Shown: positions 1 to 9,336, counted from the stretch's first letter. The stretch is DNA of 64,000 bases from Zhongshania sp. R06B22 (GCF_040892595.1 NZ_JBFRYB010000001.1:434001-498000); one strand, 5' to 3'. Translations and numbers: made by a program. The notes: generated by a model from the sequence alone, not told the origin.

Positions 1-365
1 GTCCACAAATACATATTGCGAGCAACTTGCTGGCTGATGGTACTGGCGCCGCGCAAGCTTCCCCGGCGCTCGCGTTCCGCAAAAGCCTTTTTAATAGCTT
101 TAATATCAAAGCCATAGTGATTAGGAAAATTCTGATCCTCAGACACTACTGCTGCCAATGCAGCATAGCGCGGAATTCCATTCCAGTTCAGCCACTGTTT
201 CTTTATCTTAAAATCAGCGCCACCTCGCTGCCAGTTGCGGTCGATCATCACCATACTGATGGGCGGATCAAACCAGCGAAATGGCAGCACGACCGCGACG
301 CTGAGCACCAGCAGGAGCAATAGAGTACGCCAAAGCAAGCGCGCTATTCTTGTTTTTCCGGCCAT
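1..365 (-). CDS. mtgA: Monofunctional peptidoglycan transglycosylase, 3' end outside window
   Basis: Polymerises lipid II into glycan strands at the outer face of the inner membrane, without a transpeptidase domain. Reading the minus strand from an ATG at 365 gives 121 codons with no stop before the left edge. Residues 1-30 hold a short Arg-rich start and one hydrophobic anchor. The GT51 family block follows: SEDQNFPNHYGFD carries the catalytic Glu, and RGASTISQQVARN is the second conserved GT51 motif. The tail breaks off in the NMYLW region, so about half of a roughly 230-residue MtgA is missing. No neighbour is visible on its downstream side. The absence of any penicillin-binding domain cannot be confirmed from the fragment, but the short N-terminus and motif spacing match MtgA rather than bifunctional PBPs. 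Confidence 0.88.
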   Translation of the reverse strand, partial: MAGKTRIARLLWRTLLLLLVLSVAVVLPFRWFDPPISMVMIDRNWQRGGADFKIKKQWLNWNGIPRYAALAAVVSEDQNFPNHYGFDIKAIKKAFAERERRGSLRGASTISQQVARNMYLW

Positions 366-752
366 GACCTATTCCACTATGGTGTGTCCTTGCCTCCTAA
401 GCGGCGGGAAAGGGCAGGGACGCTTTATCGAATATTATGAGGACGTTTTCACCTCATATTGTAGCCGCGATTTTGCGAAAGTAGATCCATAAAAATACAG
501 GTCGTTAAAAGCTATGCGAGGCGACTACCAATCATTAACGTAAAAGCAGCTTGCTCTAGTTCAAAGTACCACCGGCATGTGTCCAAAGGTTGTTTTAGAA
601 AAAATAGGAAAACATATTTATTAATTATGCTCAAAGATTATATGGAAAGATTCTGCATCAACTGGCTACGTAAACGATAGCTTGTCTTGGTCGGCACCAC
701 GTCACACCGGACTGCGCCCCAGTTGAAGTAAGACGAAGCCAATGAGCGTAGT
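366..752. other. Intergenic, no gene recognised
   Basis: Region between the start of mtgA and the end of the LysR gene. It should carry the mtgA promoter, but I see no convincing -35/-10 pair, hairpin or protein-like reading frame in it. Confidence 0.5.
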
Positions 753-1619
753 TTAAAGCCATTTCTTTATTTCATTGATTACCGTGGTCACCCGTTTGGC
801 GATGGGTTTATCACGCCTAACAGCAAGGTAAATAATCTCGCTCACCGGGCGGGAAAGTCGATGGGTTTTAATAAGCTCCGGTCTTGGAAAGGCCGCTACC
901 GCATGGGCAGGCAAAACCGTGAATCCCAGGCCTCGACAGACGGGCTCCAGAATCAGGCTGATCTGATTTGAGAAGCCTTTCTTGGTAAGTAAATTACTGT
1001 GTTGAAATTCAGAGTAATTGGCGGCGAGTAGCGACGCGGCGTGATAGGCGCCGTCGGGGTGATCTATAAATCCGAGGGTCATTAAATCAATCCAGCTTGG
1101 CTCAGAAACTGTAGCCGGGGTAACTAACAGTAGCGCTTCTTCGGCAATAGCCTGACAGTCAAGCTCCGCCAGCATTGAGGATTTCGTCATTAGGCCAATA
1201 TCAATATCACGATCGGCAATGGCGCTCTCAATATCTGCATTCGGCGCAAATCGGTAATCAATAACAAGCTTGCTACGTTCTTGTAAGTCCAGCAGGTTGC
1301 CGTAAAGCTTAAGGCCCACGCTCCCGGGAGACATCACTCTTACCTCGCCTTCATAGGCTGGGTCGTCACCTACGCGCTGCTCCAAATTCGATAAAGACTC
1401 AATAATCACCCGCGCCTCAGCGTAGAGACGCTCACCTGCATCCGTCAGTGAGAACTGCTTGCCTTGACGGTCGAGCAAAGCCAAGCCCAGCTGCTCCTCA
1501 AGTTTACTGATGTGCTGGCTTACGCCGGATTGAGTCATGTGCAGGCGTTCAGCGGTGCGGGTGAAATGCCCTATCTCGACGAGCTGGCAAAAACTCCGCA
1601 GCCAAATAACGTTTATCAT
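753..1619 (-). CDS. LysR-family transcriptional regulator
   Basis: 288 residues, the normal LysR length. The N-terminal winged helix-turn-helix occupies about residues 1-60 (FCQLVEIGHFTRTAERLHMT, then QSGVSQHISKLEEQLG), followed by the linker helix and an effector-binding domain from about 90 onward. The gene is divergent from the VOC-family gene at 1713 with 93 bases between the two starts, the usual arrangement for a LysR regulator and its target. A dyad TCAT-N5-ATGA lies in that gap. Start chosen at the ATG that begins MINVIWLRSF, which puts the HTH at the standard distance. The effector is unknown; control of the neighbouring VOC gene is inference from the arrangement. Confidence 0.88.
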   Translation of the reverse strand: MINVIWLRSFCQLVEIGHFTRTAERLHMTQSGVSQHISKLEEQLGLALLDRQGKQFSLTDAGERLYAEARVIIESLSNLEQRVGDDPAYEGEVRVMSPGSVGLKLYGNLLDLQERSKLVIDYRFAPNADIESAIADRDIDIGLMTKSSMLAELDCQAIAEEALLLVTPATVSEPSWIDLMTLGFIDHPDGAYHAASLLAANYSEFQHSNLLTKKGFSNQISLILEPVCRGLGFTVLPAHAVAAFPRPELIKTHRLSRPVSEIIYLAVRRDKPIAKRVTTVINEIKKWL

Positions 1620-1637
1620 TACAATATGTGATCCTAT

Positions 1638-1650
1638 TCATGATAAATGA
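1638..1650. promoter_or_regulatory. Candidate LysR operator dyad
   Basis: TCATGATAAATGA, an inverted TCAT/ATGA separated by five bases, in an AT-rich stretch between two divergent starts. It sits 19-31 bases upstream of the LysR start and 63-75 upstream of the VOC start. LysR proteins usually bind imperfect dyads in such positions; binding here is inferred only. Confidence 0.35.
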
Positions 1651-1712
1651 TAATTATACGTAATCGCTAGGTCTTTGTATGCTACTCCAACGTCAACGGA
1701 GGAGAATCGCAA

Positions 1713-2213
1713 ATGAGCAATGTATACCCTAGAAATTTTTCCCACATCGGTATTTCAGTACCCGACTTGGACAAGGCCGTCGAATTCTATACTCAGGTCA
1801 TGGGTTGGTATTTGATTATGAAACCCACCGAAATAGTTGAGGACGACAGCGCCATTGGTGAAATGTGCAGCGATGTGTTCGGGGCTGGCTGGGGTAGCTT
1901 TCGTATAGCCCATCTATCCACGGGCGACCGCATTGGTGTCGAGCTTTTTCAATTCAAAAATCAGAGTAATCCCAAAGATAACTTTGAGTATTGGAAAACA
2001 GGTGTCTTCCACTTCTGTGTGCAGGACCCAAACTTAGAAGATCTGGCCGAACGCATAGTGGCCGCGGGTGGTAAACAAAGAATGTCGAAACCGCGCTACT
2101 ACTATCCCGGTGAAAAACCCTATCGCATGATCTATATGGAAGATCCTTTTGGCAATATTGTAGAGATATACAGTCATAGCTACGAGCTGGTGTATGGCGC
2201 AGGTGCCTACTGA
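1713..2213 (+). CDS. VOC/glyoxalase-fold metal-dependent enzyme
   Basis: 166 residues in the vicinal-oxygen-chelate fold (glyoxalase I, extradiol dioxygenase and related enzymes). Two beta-alpha-beta-beta-beta units can be followed: the first begins FSHIGISVPDLDKAVEFYTQ, the second FHFCVQDPNLEDLAERI. Likely metal ligands at the four family positions are His11, Glu77 (GVELFQ), His100 and Glu151 (GNIVEIYS). An excellent ribosome site GGAGGAG at 1698-1704 fixes the start. Divergent from a LysR regulator that probably controls it. The substrate cannot be told from sequence; lactoylglutathione lyase annotation would be over-specific, and a catabolic lyase, isomerase or dioxygenase-like role is equally possible. 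Confidence 0.85.
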   Translation: MSNVYPRNFSHIGISVPDLDKAVEFYTQVMGWYLIMKPTEIVEDDSAIGEMCSDVFGAGWGSFRIAHLSTGDRIGVELFQFKNQSNPKDNFEYWKTGVFHFCVQDPNLEDLAERIVAAGGKQRMSKPRYYYPGEKPYRMIYMEDPFGNIVEIYSHSYELVYGAGAY

Positions 2214-2569
2214 TCTAGAAATAGTATGATAAATTTAGTCTATAAAGGTGGGCGGTATCTCGTTATGGTGACGATAGTTCACCATTTCGCTGCCCGTATA
2301 TTAGCCTTGCATGAGCGTATGTAAGTTCTAGATCGGCGGCTGCAACTAGACACCCCCACGGTTCAGTACGGTAACTAATTGAATAAGTGACGCTTTTCAG
2401 CTTAATTGCTTTGTTATAACAACAACAAAGGGATCTTTGAGGACGGCGGCGGAGGGGTGTTCATGGTTTGGCGGCAAGAAATAGTCATACATAAATTACA
2501 CTCTATAAATCCGAACACAAAAGTCCACCGTAGAAGTAGAGACTATGTTAACTAATAAGAGTAACGACC
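2214..2569. other. Intergenic, no gene recognised
   Basis: About 356 bases after the VOC gene. No reading frame with protein-like composition and no strong hairpin with a T-run was found. The promoter of the small membrane protein gene at 2570 should be in the right-hand part. Confidence 0.45.
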
Positions 2570-2863
2570 ATGAAAAATATCGGACTTTGGATGTACGACT
2601 CGTATAAGTATATTTTTGACTCTAGCAAAAATCCCCTACGGCATATTCCTGATCCAACCTCCAGGTTGTACATTATGATCATCTTGGCGATGATGTGGAG
2701 TGGTACCTTTGCTTTCTATATTGGTAGCATCTATTACTTTGGTATAAGTTTAGCCGCGCACATTGGACTGCTACTGATGTTCTTCTTTACGGTCGCTGTC
2801 TTCTATGACGCAGAAAAGAATCAAAGTTCATGGTTACTCAAGATGCGACGTGAGCAGCGTTAA
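2570..2863 (+). CDS. Small two-helix membrane protein, unknown function
   Basis: 97 residues that I cannot assign to a family. An amphipathic, aromatic N-terminus (about 1-30) is followed by two predicted membrane helices, roughly residues 33-55 (LYIMIILAMMWSGTFAFYIG) and 58-80, and a charged C-terminal tail ending RREQR, which favours a cytoplasmic C-terminus. The ribosome site is weak (TAAGAG about 10 bases before the ATG). A terminator-like hairpin follows 38 bases downstream, which supports a single-gene transcript. Composition and hydrophobic periodicity look like a real protein. Confidence 0.6.
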   Translation: MKNIGLWMYDSYKYIFDSSKNPLRHIPDPTSRLYIMIILAMMWSGTFAFYIGSIYYFGISLAAHIGLLLMFFFTVAVFYDAEKNQSSWLLKMRREQR

Positions 2864-2900
2864 AATATTGGGATCTCAAGCTATTTATCTGGATTTTTTG

Positions 2901-2934
2901 TCGGCTCGGCAAACAAATATTTTTGCCAAGCCGA
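2901..2934. terminator. Terminator-like hairpin after the small membrane protein gene
   Basis: Arms TCGGCTCGGCAAA (2901-2913) and TTTGCCAAGCCGA (2922-2934) pair over 13 positions with a single C/A mismatch and an 8-base loop. A run of six T precedes the left arm, so it would be more canonical for transcription from the opposite strand; it may act in both directions. Confidence 0.55.
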
Positions 2935-3265
2935 TTACTTAATACAGATCTAGCGCTATTAATAGAGTGAATATCCTAAAATATCTTGGTTCTATTAATT
3001 TGAATTTATTAAACGTAATATTTATATAATATTTTTTTAAAAAAATCCTAATCCAATATACGGAAAAATATTTAAATAGTTAGGTATCCTGCACTTCGCA
3101 AGCGACTTACCTTTTACTGCCTTAATATTCGACCGTTAAAAACGGCCCTGCCACCCCTTACCTTTTCACCTTACACCGTGTTCGCTAGCCATAATGGTAA
3201 ATTCTCATCTGGTCTATAATGCAGGCTCGCTACCGTCATTTTCCAGATAAAGACATCAGGCCAGC
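2935..3265. other. AT-rich intergenic stretch
   Basis: Contains a markedly AT-rich block around 2960-3085 with A- and T-runs, compatible with curved DNA or an upstream promoter element for the transporter gene at 3266. No reading frame worth reporting. Confidence 0.45.
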
Positions 3266-4714
3266 ATGAATACTAAGTCAAAAATACATACCGCCTCGCC
3301 GCCAACACTCGCCCTTATTATCGGCCCAGCTCTATTGCTTCTAACATTGCTATTCCCCGCACCGGCGGGCATGAATCACCAGGCCTGGTTGGCGCTTGGT
3401 GCCGCTTTATGGATGGCAATTTGGTGGGCGACAGAGGCGGTGCCCATTCCTGTCACGTCGCTGCTGCCCTTGATCTTGGTACCGGTGTTGGGTATAGCCG
3501 AGGTGGCTGATCTCGCTGATGCCTATGCTAATGGCATTATCTTTTTATTCTTGGGTGGCTTTTTGTTGGGTTTGGCCATGCAGCGTTGGGAGCTACATCG
3601 CCGTATTGCCCTGAATATCTTGCTCGCTGTTGGTCAGCAGCCGCGTCGGCAGATTGCGGGATTTATGATTGCCACGGCTTTTTTGAGCATGTGGGTAAGC
3701 AATACTGCCACCAGTATTATGATGCTACCCATCAGCTTGTCGGTAATCGGATTTTTGCCCCAAGGTGATGACGGGGAACGCCGGCGTTTTTCAGTGGCCC
3801 TGCTGCTAGCAATTGCTTACAGCGCCAGTATTGGGGGCATCGCTACCTTAATTGGCACGCCCCCAAATGCCATGCTGGCGGCTTATTTACATGATAATCA
3901 TGATATTAGTATTGGCTTTGGTCAGTGGATGATAATCGGCCTGCCGGTGGCCTTGAGCATGTTGTTGTTCACGTGGTGGTGGCTGTGTCGCAAGGGTTTT
4001 GGCGGTTTGGAAACCGTGGGTAGTCGCGACCTGATAGACGCTGAATTAAAAAAGCTGGGACCACTAAGTGGCGCTGAGGCGCGGGTACTGCTAATTTTCT
4101 TGGCTACCGCAGCGGCCTGGGTCTTCCGGCCCCTGATAAATGATTATCTACCCGGCGTGAGCGACACGGTGATCGCGATGACGGCAGGGTTGCTGTTATT
4201 TACAGTGCGATCCGGCGGTACAGAGTCCACGGCCCTGCTGGACTGGCAAACCGCCGAAAAATTACCCTGGGGTGTATTGCTGCTTTTTGGAGGCGGACTG
4301 GCCTTGGCGACTATGATCAAAAGCTCGGGCCTCGCCGAGTGGTTGGCGCAGAATTTCTCCCTACTAAATGCCTGGCCGATGTTTGCGGTGGTGTTGGTGA
4401 TAGTGGCGGTGACTATTTTCTTAACCGAAATTACCAGTAACACGGCCACTACAGCTACCTTCCTACCCTTGCTTGGGGCTTTGGCGGTGGCGCAGTCGGT
4501 GTCACCTATGCTGTTTGTCATTCCCGCGGCGATCGCGGCCTCATGTGCCTTTATGATGCCGGTGGCTACGCCGCCGAATGCAGTAATTTTCGGCAGTGGT
4601 GAGCTGCGCATAAAAGACATGATGCATGCAGGACTCTTACTGAACCTATTCGGCATCGTGGCGGTCACTGGTTTAGGCTATCTTATTGTTGTGATGATGT
4701 TTTTACCAAGCTGA
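3266..4714 (+). CDS. DASS (SLC13) family sodium/dicarboxylate symporter
   Basis: 482-residue inner-membrane carrier of the divalent anion:sodium symporter family, which takes up succinate, malate, fumarate or sulfate with sodium. About eleven to twelve hydrophobic segments are visible. The two inverted-repeat signature motifs are both present: WVSNTATSIMMLP near residue 145 and EITSNTATTATFLP near residue 390; the Ser-Asn-Thr triplets form the sodium and carboxylate sites. EAVPIPVTSLLPL near residue 57 is also typical. ATG at 3266 has a modest AGG upstream. It precedes a second sodium-coupled transporter but the 108-base gap argues for separate promoters. The exact substrate is not determined. 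Confidence 0.9.
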   Translation: MNTKSKIHTASPPTLALIIGPALLLLTLLFPAPAGMNHQAWLALGAALWMAIWWATEAVPIPVTSLLPLILVPVLGIAEVADLADAYANGIIFLFLGGFLLGLAMQRWELHRRIALNILLAVGQQPRRQIAGFMIATAFLSMWVSNTATSIMMLPISLSVIGFLPQGDDGERRRFSVALLLAIAYSASIGGIATLIGTPPNAMLAAYLHDNHDISIGFGQWMIIGLPVALSMLLFTWWWLCRKGFGGLETVGSRDLIDAELKKLGPLSGAEARVLLIFLATAAAWVFRPLINDYLPGVSDTVIAMTAGLLLFTVRSGGTESTALLDWQTAEKLPWGVLLLFGGGLALATMIKSSGLAEWLAQNFSLLNAWPMFAVVLVIVAVTIFLTEITSNTATTATFLPLLGALAVAQSVSPMLFVIPAAIAASCAFMMPVATPPNAVIFGSGELRIKDMMHAGLLLNLFGIVAVTGLGYLIVVMMFLPS

Positions 4715-4822
4715 AGTTAATACCCTGTCTAGTGGAGTCGCTCCTTGTCAGTGTATTTGCTCGACACATCAGTATCTCGACTAAGCTAGACACTAGCGGT
4801 CCGTGTCGATAAAGAGGCAAGC

Positions 4823-6571
4823 ATGTCAGAAAGTTATACAGTTATTGCAACATTACTGGGTGGTCTTGGCCTATTTTTGGTCGCTATGGAATTAATGACC
4901 GATGGCCTGACACTTGCTGCCGGACAATCCCTGCGGCGCTTGCTGGCAAACTGGACTAACACCCTGCCTCGCGGGGTGTTTTCTGGCATGCTAATGACCG
5001 CTATTGTCCAATCATCAAGCGCGGTCACCGTGGCGTCGCTGGGATTTGTTAATGCCGAGCTGATCAAAATGCGCCAGGCGCTGGGTATCATCTACGGCGC
5101 TAATATTGGCACCACAATGACGGCGTGGCTGGTTGCCATCATTGGTTTTAAGCTGGATGTTCATGCCTTTGCGCTTCCGGCGATCGGCATTGGTGCGTTT
5201 ATCATGCTGGCCAAAAGCAAAGGACCCCGCTTGGGTATAGGCCGAGCAATGGTTGGTTTTGGTCTGTTCTTTCTTGGTATTTCAACACTTCAGCAGGCGT
5301 TTGAAGGTATTGTCGCCAACTTCGATCTTAGCACCATCACCCTAGAGGGCAACGCCGAGGTCATAGGCTATTTGTGTATTGGCGTTGTGATGACCATTCT
5401 CACCCAGTCTTCCAGCGCCGCCATTGCGATTACTATTTCAGCAGCCTCTGCGAATATGATTGGTATCTACGCAGCGGCAGCTATGGTGATTGGCGCCAAT
5501 GTAGGTACCACCTCCACGGCGGTTCTGGCCGCTATTGGCGCCACGCCAAACGCTAAAAGACTGGCCACGGCTCAGGTAATATTTAATATTGGCACTGCCA
5601 TTGTCGCTTTACTCTTGTTGCCGGTATTATTTTACGCCGTGGAAGCGATGCGTGAGTTAATGAAGCTGACGCCAAATGTCGGTGTCTCTTTGGCCTTGTT
5701 CCATACCGTCTTTAACTGCCTTGGTGTGTTACTAGCCATGCCACTCAATAATAGGCTGGTGCAGTTCTTAGAAAAACGTTTTGTGACGGTGGAGGAGTCC
5801 CTGTCTAAGCCTAAGTATTTAGATAAAACCACGGCTGGCGCGCCGGTGATGGCGGTCAACGCTCTGGTTTTAGAATTGCAGCGCACGGCTAGCCACATTG
5901 GTAGCGCAGCTAAGCAAACTTTAGACACTAATATTTCCAATGTTGATTTGGACAAAAAGATCAACGCCATTTACCAGCTATCTAGCTCGGTCTCTAATTT
6001 CATTGTTAATCTTGAGCGCGCCTCGTTAAGCGAGGAAGTCACTAAGCAACTGTCTGATTTGATGCGAGTAGACCAGTATTTTATGACTTGCGCGGCGATA
6101 CTGTCGACGGCGCTAGAAACTCGAATCAAGCTTGGTCGTTTGAGCAACACAGTGTTGGAGCGAGAGATTGAAATGTTCCGTAATAATTCCTGCGTCTTTC
6201 TTAATTCGGTGCCGGTATCTGATTCGGAGCTTTACTTTGAAGAGCTAGAAAATAGCTATCATGGGCTTAAAAGCGACCGCGACATATTAAAGGAAAACTT
6301 GCTGATTACCGGCACTAAGGGGCAGATCACCTTAGCTCAAATGATAAATGCCATCGACTTTATTACCGAAATTAAGCAACTTAACGAGCAGTGGTATAAA
6401 GCGATTAAAATGTTGGCGCAGCTAGAAAGTGATACTCGCGGCGAAACCCAGATCGAAATACAAGACGAAAACTCGGCAACGGAAAGCGAAGATCAAAACA
6501 CTCAAGACGCCGCTGAATTGCAAGACGGAGAAGATCTTCAAAGTAGCGCTGAAGAAACAAAAAAATATTAA
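4823..6571 (+). CDS. Na/Pi cotransporter family protein with PhoU-like tail
   Basis: 582 residues. The membrane half (about 1-330) contains two repeats of the NptA/Na-Pi cotransporter II core, each with the QSSSA signature (IVQSSSAVTVASLG near 63 and LTQSSSAAIAITISAA near 195) and an NIGTT or NVGTT loop. The C-terminal half (about 340-540) is helical and charged, like the PhoU-type domain of bacterial YjbB-like proteins, and ends in an acidic low-complexity tail. Expected role: sodium-dependent phosphate movement across the inner membrane. GAGG upstream of the ATG supports the start. It stands alone between the DASS carrier and a convergent operon. Confidence 0.9.
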   Translation: MSESYTVIATLLGGLGLFLVAMELMTDGLTLAAGQSLRRLLANWTNTLPRGVFSGMLMTAIVQSSSAVTVASLGFVNAELIKMRQALGIIYGANIGTTMTAWLVAIIGFKLDVHAFALPAIGIGAFIMLAKSKGPRLGIGRAMVGFGLFFLGISTLQQAFEGIVANFDLSTITLEGNAEVIGYLCIGVVMTILTQSSSAAIAITISAASANMIGIYAAAAMVIGANVGTTSTAVLAAIGATPNAKRLATAQVIFNIGTAIVALLLLPVLFYAVEAMRELMKLTPNVGVSLALFHTVFNCLGVLLAMPLNNRLVQFLEKRFVTVEESLSKPKYLDKTTAGAPVMAVNALVLELQRTASHIGSAAKQTLDTNISNVDLDKKINAIYQLSSSVSNFIVNLERASLSEEVTKQLSDLMRVDQYFMTCAAILSTALETRIKLGRLSNTVLEREIEMFRNNSCVFLNSVPVSDSELYFEELENSYHGLKSDRDILKENLLITGTKGQITLAQMINAIDFITEIKQLNEQWYKAIKMLAQLESDTRGETQIEIQDENSATESEDQNTQDAAELQDGEDLQSSAEETKKY

Positions 6572-6687
6572 GTTACTGTGACTAATTTTGGTGTGTAAGG
6601 TCAATCAATGGGTCTAGGAGGTGGAGTCACATCAGATCAGCTATAGAAAGCTCTCATTGCCAGCGCCAATTTTCCCCAGCCCCAGCA

Positions 6688-6710
6688 GGGATGCAGATTT
6701 CCTGCATCCC
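6688..6710. terminator. Hairpin between convergent genes
   Basis: GGGATGCAG (6688-6696) and CTGCATCCC (6702-6710) form a perfect 9-bp stem with a 5-base loop, extendable by an outer AGC/GCT pair. It lies between the converging Na/Pi transporter and ABM genes. There is no T-run, so it may end or protect both transcripts without being a textbook terminator. Confidence 0.5.
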
Positions 6711-6733
6711 GCTAGCACCACTTGTTATAAGCC

Positions 6734-7027
6734 TTAAATATCCAATTCGTCAAAATATCGAATGCTGGGTGCTTTCGATAACATGGAGCCAAGGGCCTCT
6801 AATGAACCGGATTCGGCTCTCCAAGTTAGGTATTTTTCATAGTGCTTTCTGGTTTCCCAGGTCTCTAAAAGAACTATATTCAAGGGATCGTCTTGGTTGC
6901 CAATAACTTGAAGGTTAATACATCCCTCATAGCTTCGAGTATCTGGAAGCGTACTTTCAAAAGTAGCTTTCAAATCGTCAATGCACTCTGGCTTAGATTG
7001 CACTTCTAGCATTACCTTTACGCTCAT
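6734..7027 (-). CDS. ABM-fold small protein (putative quinol monooxygenase type)
   Basis: 97 residues of the dimeric alpha/beta barrel family (antibiotic biosynthesis monooxygenase domain, YgiN-like). It begins MSVKVMLEVQSKPECIDDLK and contains GCINLQVI and LLETWETRKHYEKYL, the usual strand-helix pattern. An ATG 18 codons further upstream is open, but the one used here has GAGGA at the right distance and gives the family length. Stop is 44 bases beyond the esterase gene, so they are probably co-transcribed as the last genes of the catabolic island. Whether it is a cofactorless monooxygenase or just a small binding protein cannot be told. Confidence 0.75.
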   Translation of the reverse strand: MSVKVMLEVQSKPECIDDLKATFESTLPDTRSYEGCINLQVIGNQDDPLNIVLLETWETRKHYEKYLTWRAESGSLEALGSMLSKAPSIRYFDELDI

Positions 7028-7070
7028 AACTCTCGTCCTCTTATAAAATGTATTTTCTAACCCAATGTTT

Positions 7071-8054
7071 TTAGGCAGCATTTCTACCGGAAGCCACCCC
7101 TTTTATAAAACTGTCCGTCTGCAAATGAGTCCGCATAAACCGAGAGATTTCAGCAATATCTTTGCGCGCCTCAGGTAGTATGCTGTAGAGAACTGGCCAT
7201 GCATGTGGAACATCGTCACGGCTAAGTATTTCTACCCGCACGCCCTCTTTCCTAGCGCAGTGCGCAAACCGGTAGACATCATCTCGCATCGCTTCAATGT
7301 CGCTGACGGCCATCATGATGGGTGGTAGGCCTTGAAGGACGCCGTAAACCGGCGAGACATAGGGATCGCGGGGATCATGTCCGTTTAGATACATCTCACC
7401 CGCAAATTGTATAATCTGAGGTGTTAACACGCAGTCGGATTTAGCATTCGCTTTTCTCGAAGGCAGTTCGCTAGCAAAGTCGGTGATCGGCGACATGGCC
7501 ACGACACAAGCCGGTAGGCGTAGACTTGAATCACACTCACCCGACGCAACGGTATCTCGCACGCGCAATAGGGTGCCCAGCGCTAAGTTGCCACCTGCGG
7601 AATCACCAATAATAGCCAATGGCTGCTTCGGGTAATCTGTAGCAAGTGCGCTATAAGCGTTAAAAACATCATCCAGGGGAGCGGGGTATGGCATCTCGGG
7701 GGCAAGGCGATAGTCTACCCAAAACACCCGCGCGTTTAGTCGTTTCGCCAGCTGGCCACAGATATTTGCATAGGTGGAAAACACACCACAAATAAATGCG
7801 CCACCGTGTACGTATAAAACCGTCGATGTGGGATTTTTGGTGCTCACACAATAGGCGGGACTTCCAGGCGGAACCCCTGGTGTATTGGCAATTGTGGTCT
7901 TGCGAACAGTCACACCGCTAGGCAGCATTGCAGGTGGCCGCACAAATTTAATGAGCCTGCGAGTTTGTTTAACCAGCTTATCATGGGTACTTAGGTCCCG
8001 AACCATCAATGCCCGAAAGGCCAGATCTAGGGTTTTCGCTGCTAGTGAAGACAT
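7071..8054 (-). CDS. Alpha/beta hydrolase of the hormone-sensitive-lipase family (esterase)
   Basis: 327 residues. The HSL signature HGGAFICG (oxyanion hole), nucleophile elbow GDSAGGN (Ser), the acidic member in SDIEAMRDD and the His in PHAWP give a complete Ser/Asp/His triad in the right order. No signal peptide, so cytoplasmic. It follows the AraC, SDR and Baeyer-Villiger-type genes on the same strand; such esterases often hydrolyse the ester or lactone made by the monooxygenase, which is the role I infer. Gap to the AraC gene is 166 bases, so a separate promoter is possible. Confidence 0.87.
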   Translation of the reverse strand: MSSLAAKTLDLAFRALMVRDLSTHDKLVKQTRRLIKFVRPPAMLPSGVTVRKTTIANTPGVPPGSPAYCVSTKNPTSTVLYVHGGAFICGVFSTYANICGQLAKRLNARVFWVDYRLAPEMPYPAPLDDVFNAYSALATDYPKQPLAIIGDSAGGNLALGTLLRVRDTVASGECDSSLRLPACVVAMSPITDFASELPSRKANAKSDCVLTPQIIQFAGEMYLNGHDPRDPYVSPVYGVLQGLPPIMMAVSDIEAMRDDVYRFAHCARKEGVRVEILSRDDVPHAWPVLYSILPEARKDIAEISRFMRTHLQTDSFIKGVASGRNAA

Positions 8055-8220
8055 AAGGATTTCCTGAAAAATTTACTTTAAACACAAGGATGCTAAACGA
8101 TTTATTATTTAGTGAAAGCGGTATATTTAGTAAGCGCCCATAATCAATGTCTGGCCGCAGCCCACTTACTATTGAAAAATATATAATTTATTTTTTTAAT
8201 TTTTACTAATACGTTTTATC

Positions 8221-9336
8221 TTAACAGTCCCGCTTATAGTCTCGCGGTGAGACGCCCGTCCAACGTCGAAAGGCGCGACTGAAATTACTCGGCCCATCAA
8301 AACCTAAGCTATAGGCAATTTGGCTGATATTCTTTTTATTCTCTTGTAAATGCTGTATCGCCAAGGTCTTTTTAATGCGTGCAACAATATCGCTAAAATT
8401 TTGCTTATGATCGCTTAAATTTTTCTTGAGTGAGCGCTCGCTGGTGCCAAGCTTCTTGGCAACATCCGTTAACTTGTACTCTGTACCGTTGGCAATACCT
8501 TCAATTATCAATCGCTCGCAGCGATGAACAAGGTCGCTCTGTTCGATTTCTGCCAAATACTCCACTATTTGCTGGTCATTCACGCGTGCCAGCTGTGGGT
8601 TGGCACCAGGTAGTCGCTTTGTAAATACATCTTTGCTAAAGATCGCGCTTAAATAATCACCGCCAGTCTCCACAGGACATTGGGTAGCTTCTTCAAACGC
8701 TGCAACTACTTTTGGGTGGGGGTGACCCGGTAAATAAAGTCTCAGTATCGGCAGCGACTCACCGTAAGCTTCTCTCATCATACTTAGGGCCGAGTAACCA
8801 CCACATTCCAATAGCAGCTGCGCATTGGGCACGTTTTTGAGTTGCTCTTCATAAACGGTGGGGTTCCAGCCACCACTAATTCTGTAGTGGTCATCGAATT
8901 CTTGGTAGTCAAACGCAAAGGCCGAGCTAACGTATTGAGTAAACCGACATGCGCGCTCTAAAAAATCTTGCAAATTACTACTGCAGGAAAGTGCAAAACC
9001 TAATACATTAAGGTGTGATAACTTCATGTGCCCATAGAGTTTTAAGGCTGCGCAGGGGTCGTCACTGCCACGCTGGATCTCCTCCAAGGCTTGAATAATA
9101 GTAATGACTGGCACCCGGTCAACAGGATCATTTCTCGAGGGTGTAGTAATGCCGAGCTTGGCGAGAATCGTCCTGGGGTCTTTACCCTGTCTTTCAAGCA
9201 CCCAAGCTAACAAGTTTAGGTGATTACTAGACACGTCGCTGATTCTTAAACCATTGCCAACTTTATTATTTTGTCGCTGGCGACCTGTCAGCTTGCTGCT
9301 CATTGGCGCTACCTGATAGAAAAGATTAATCGCCAT
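8221..9336 (-). CDS. AraC-family regulator with arabinose-binding-type N-terminal domain
   Basis: 371 residues. The N-terminal part (about 30-240) resembles the PF12625 ligand-binding region found in OruR/VirS-like regulators, with MKLSHLNVLGFALSCSSNL as a recognisable segment. Residues about 270-370 form the double helix-turn-helix of AraC proteins, ending IAYSLGFDGPSNFSRAFRRW, a classic second-HTH signature. The ATG at 9336 is preferred over a TTG six codons upstream because GAGGGAA lies 9 bases before it. It lies 66 bases after the SDR gene on the same strand, so it may be both product and controller of the monooxygenase cluster. Confidence 0.85.
   Translation of the reverse strand: MAINLFYQVAPMSSKLTGRQRQNNKVGNGLRISDVSSNHLNLLAWVLERQGKDPRTILAKLGITTPSRNDPVDRVPVITIIQALEEIQRGSDDPCAALKLYGHMKLSHLNVLGFALSCSSNLQDFLERACRFTQYVSSAFAFDYQEFDDHYRISGGWNPTVYEEQLKNVPNAQLLLECGGYSALSMMREAYGESLPILRLYLPGHPHPKVVAAFEEATQCPVETGGDYLSAIFSKDVFTKRLPGANPQLARVNDQQIVEYLAEIEQSDLVHRCERLIIEGIANGTEYKLTDVAKKLGTSERSLKKNLSDHKQNFSDIVARIKKTLAIQHLQENKKNISQIAYSLGFDGPSNFSRAFRRWTGVSPRDYKRDC

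Noticed and set aside
4144..4668. 174-codon minus-strand frame inside the DASS transporter gene
   Set aside because: The plus-strand gene has clear transporter motifs over the same bases; the reverse frame has no recognisable feature.
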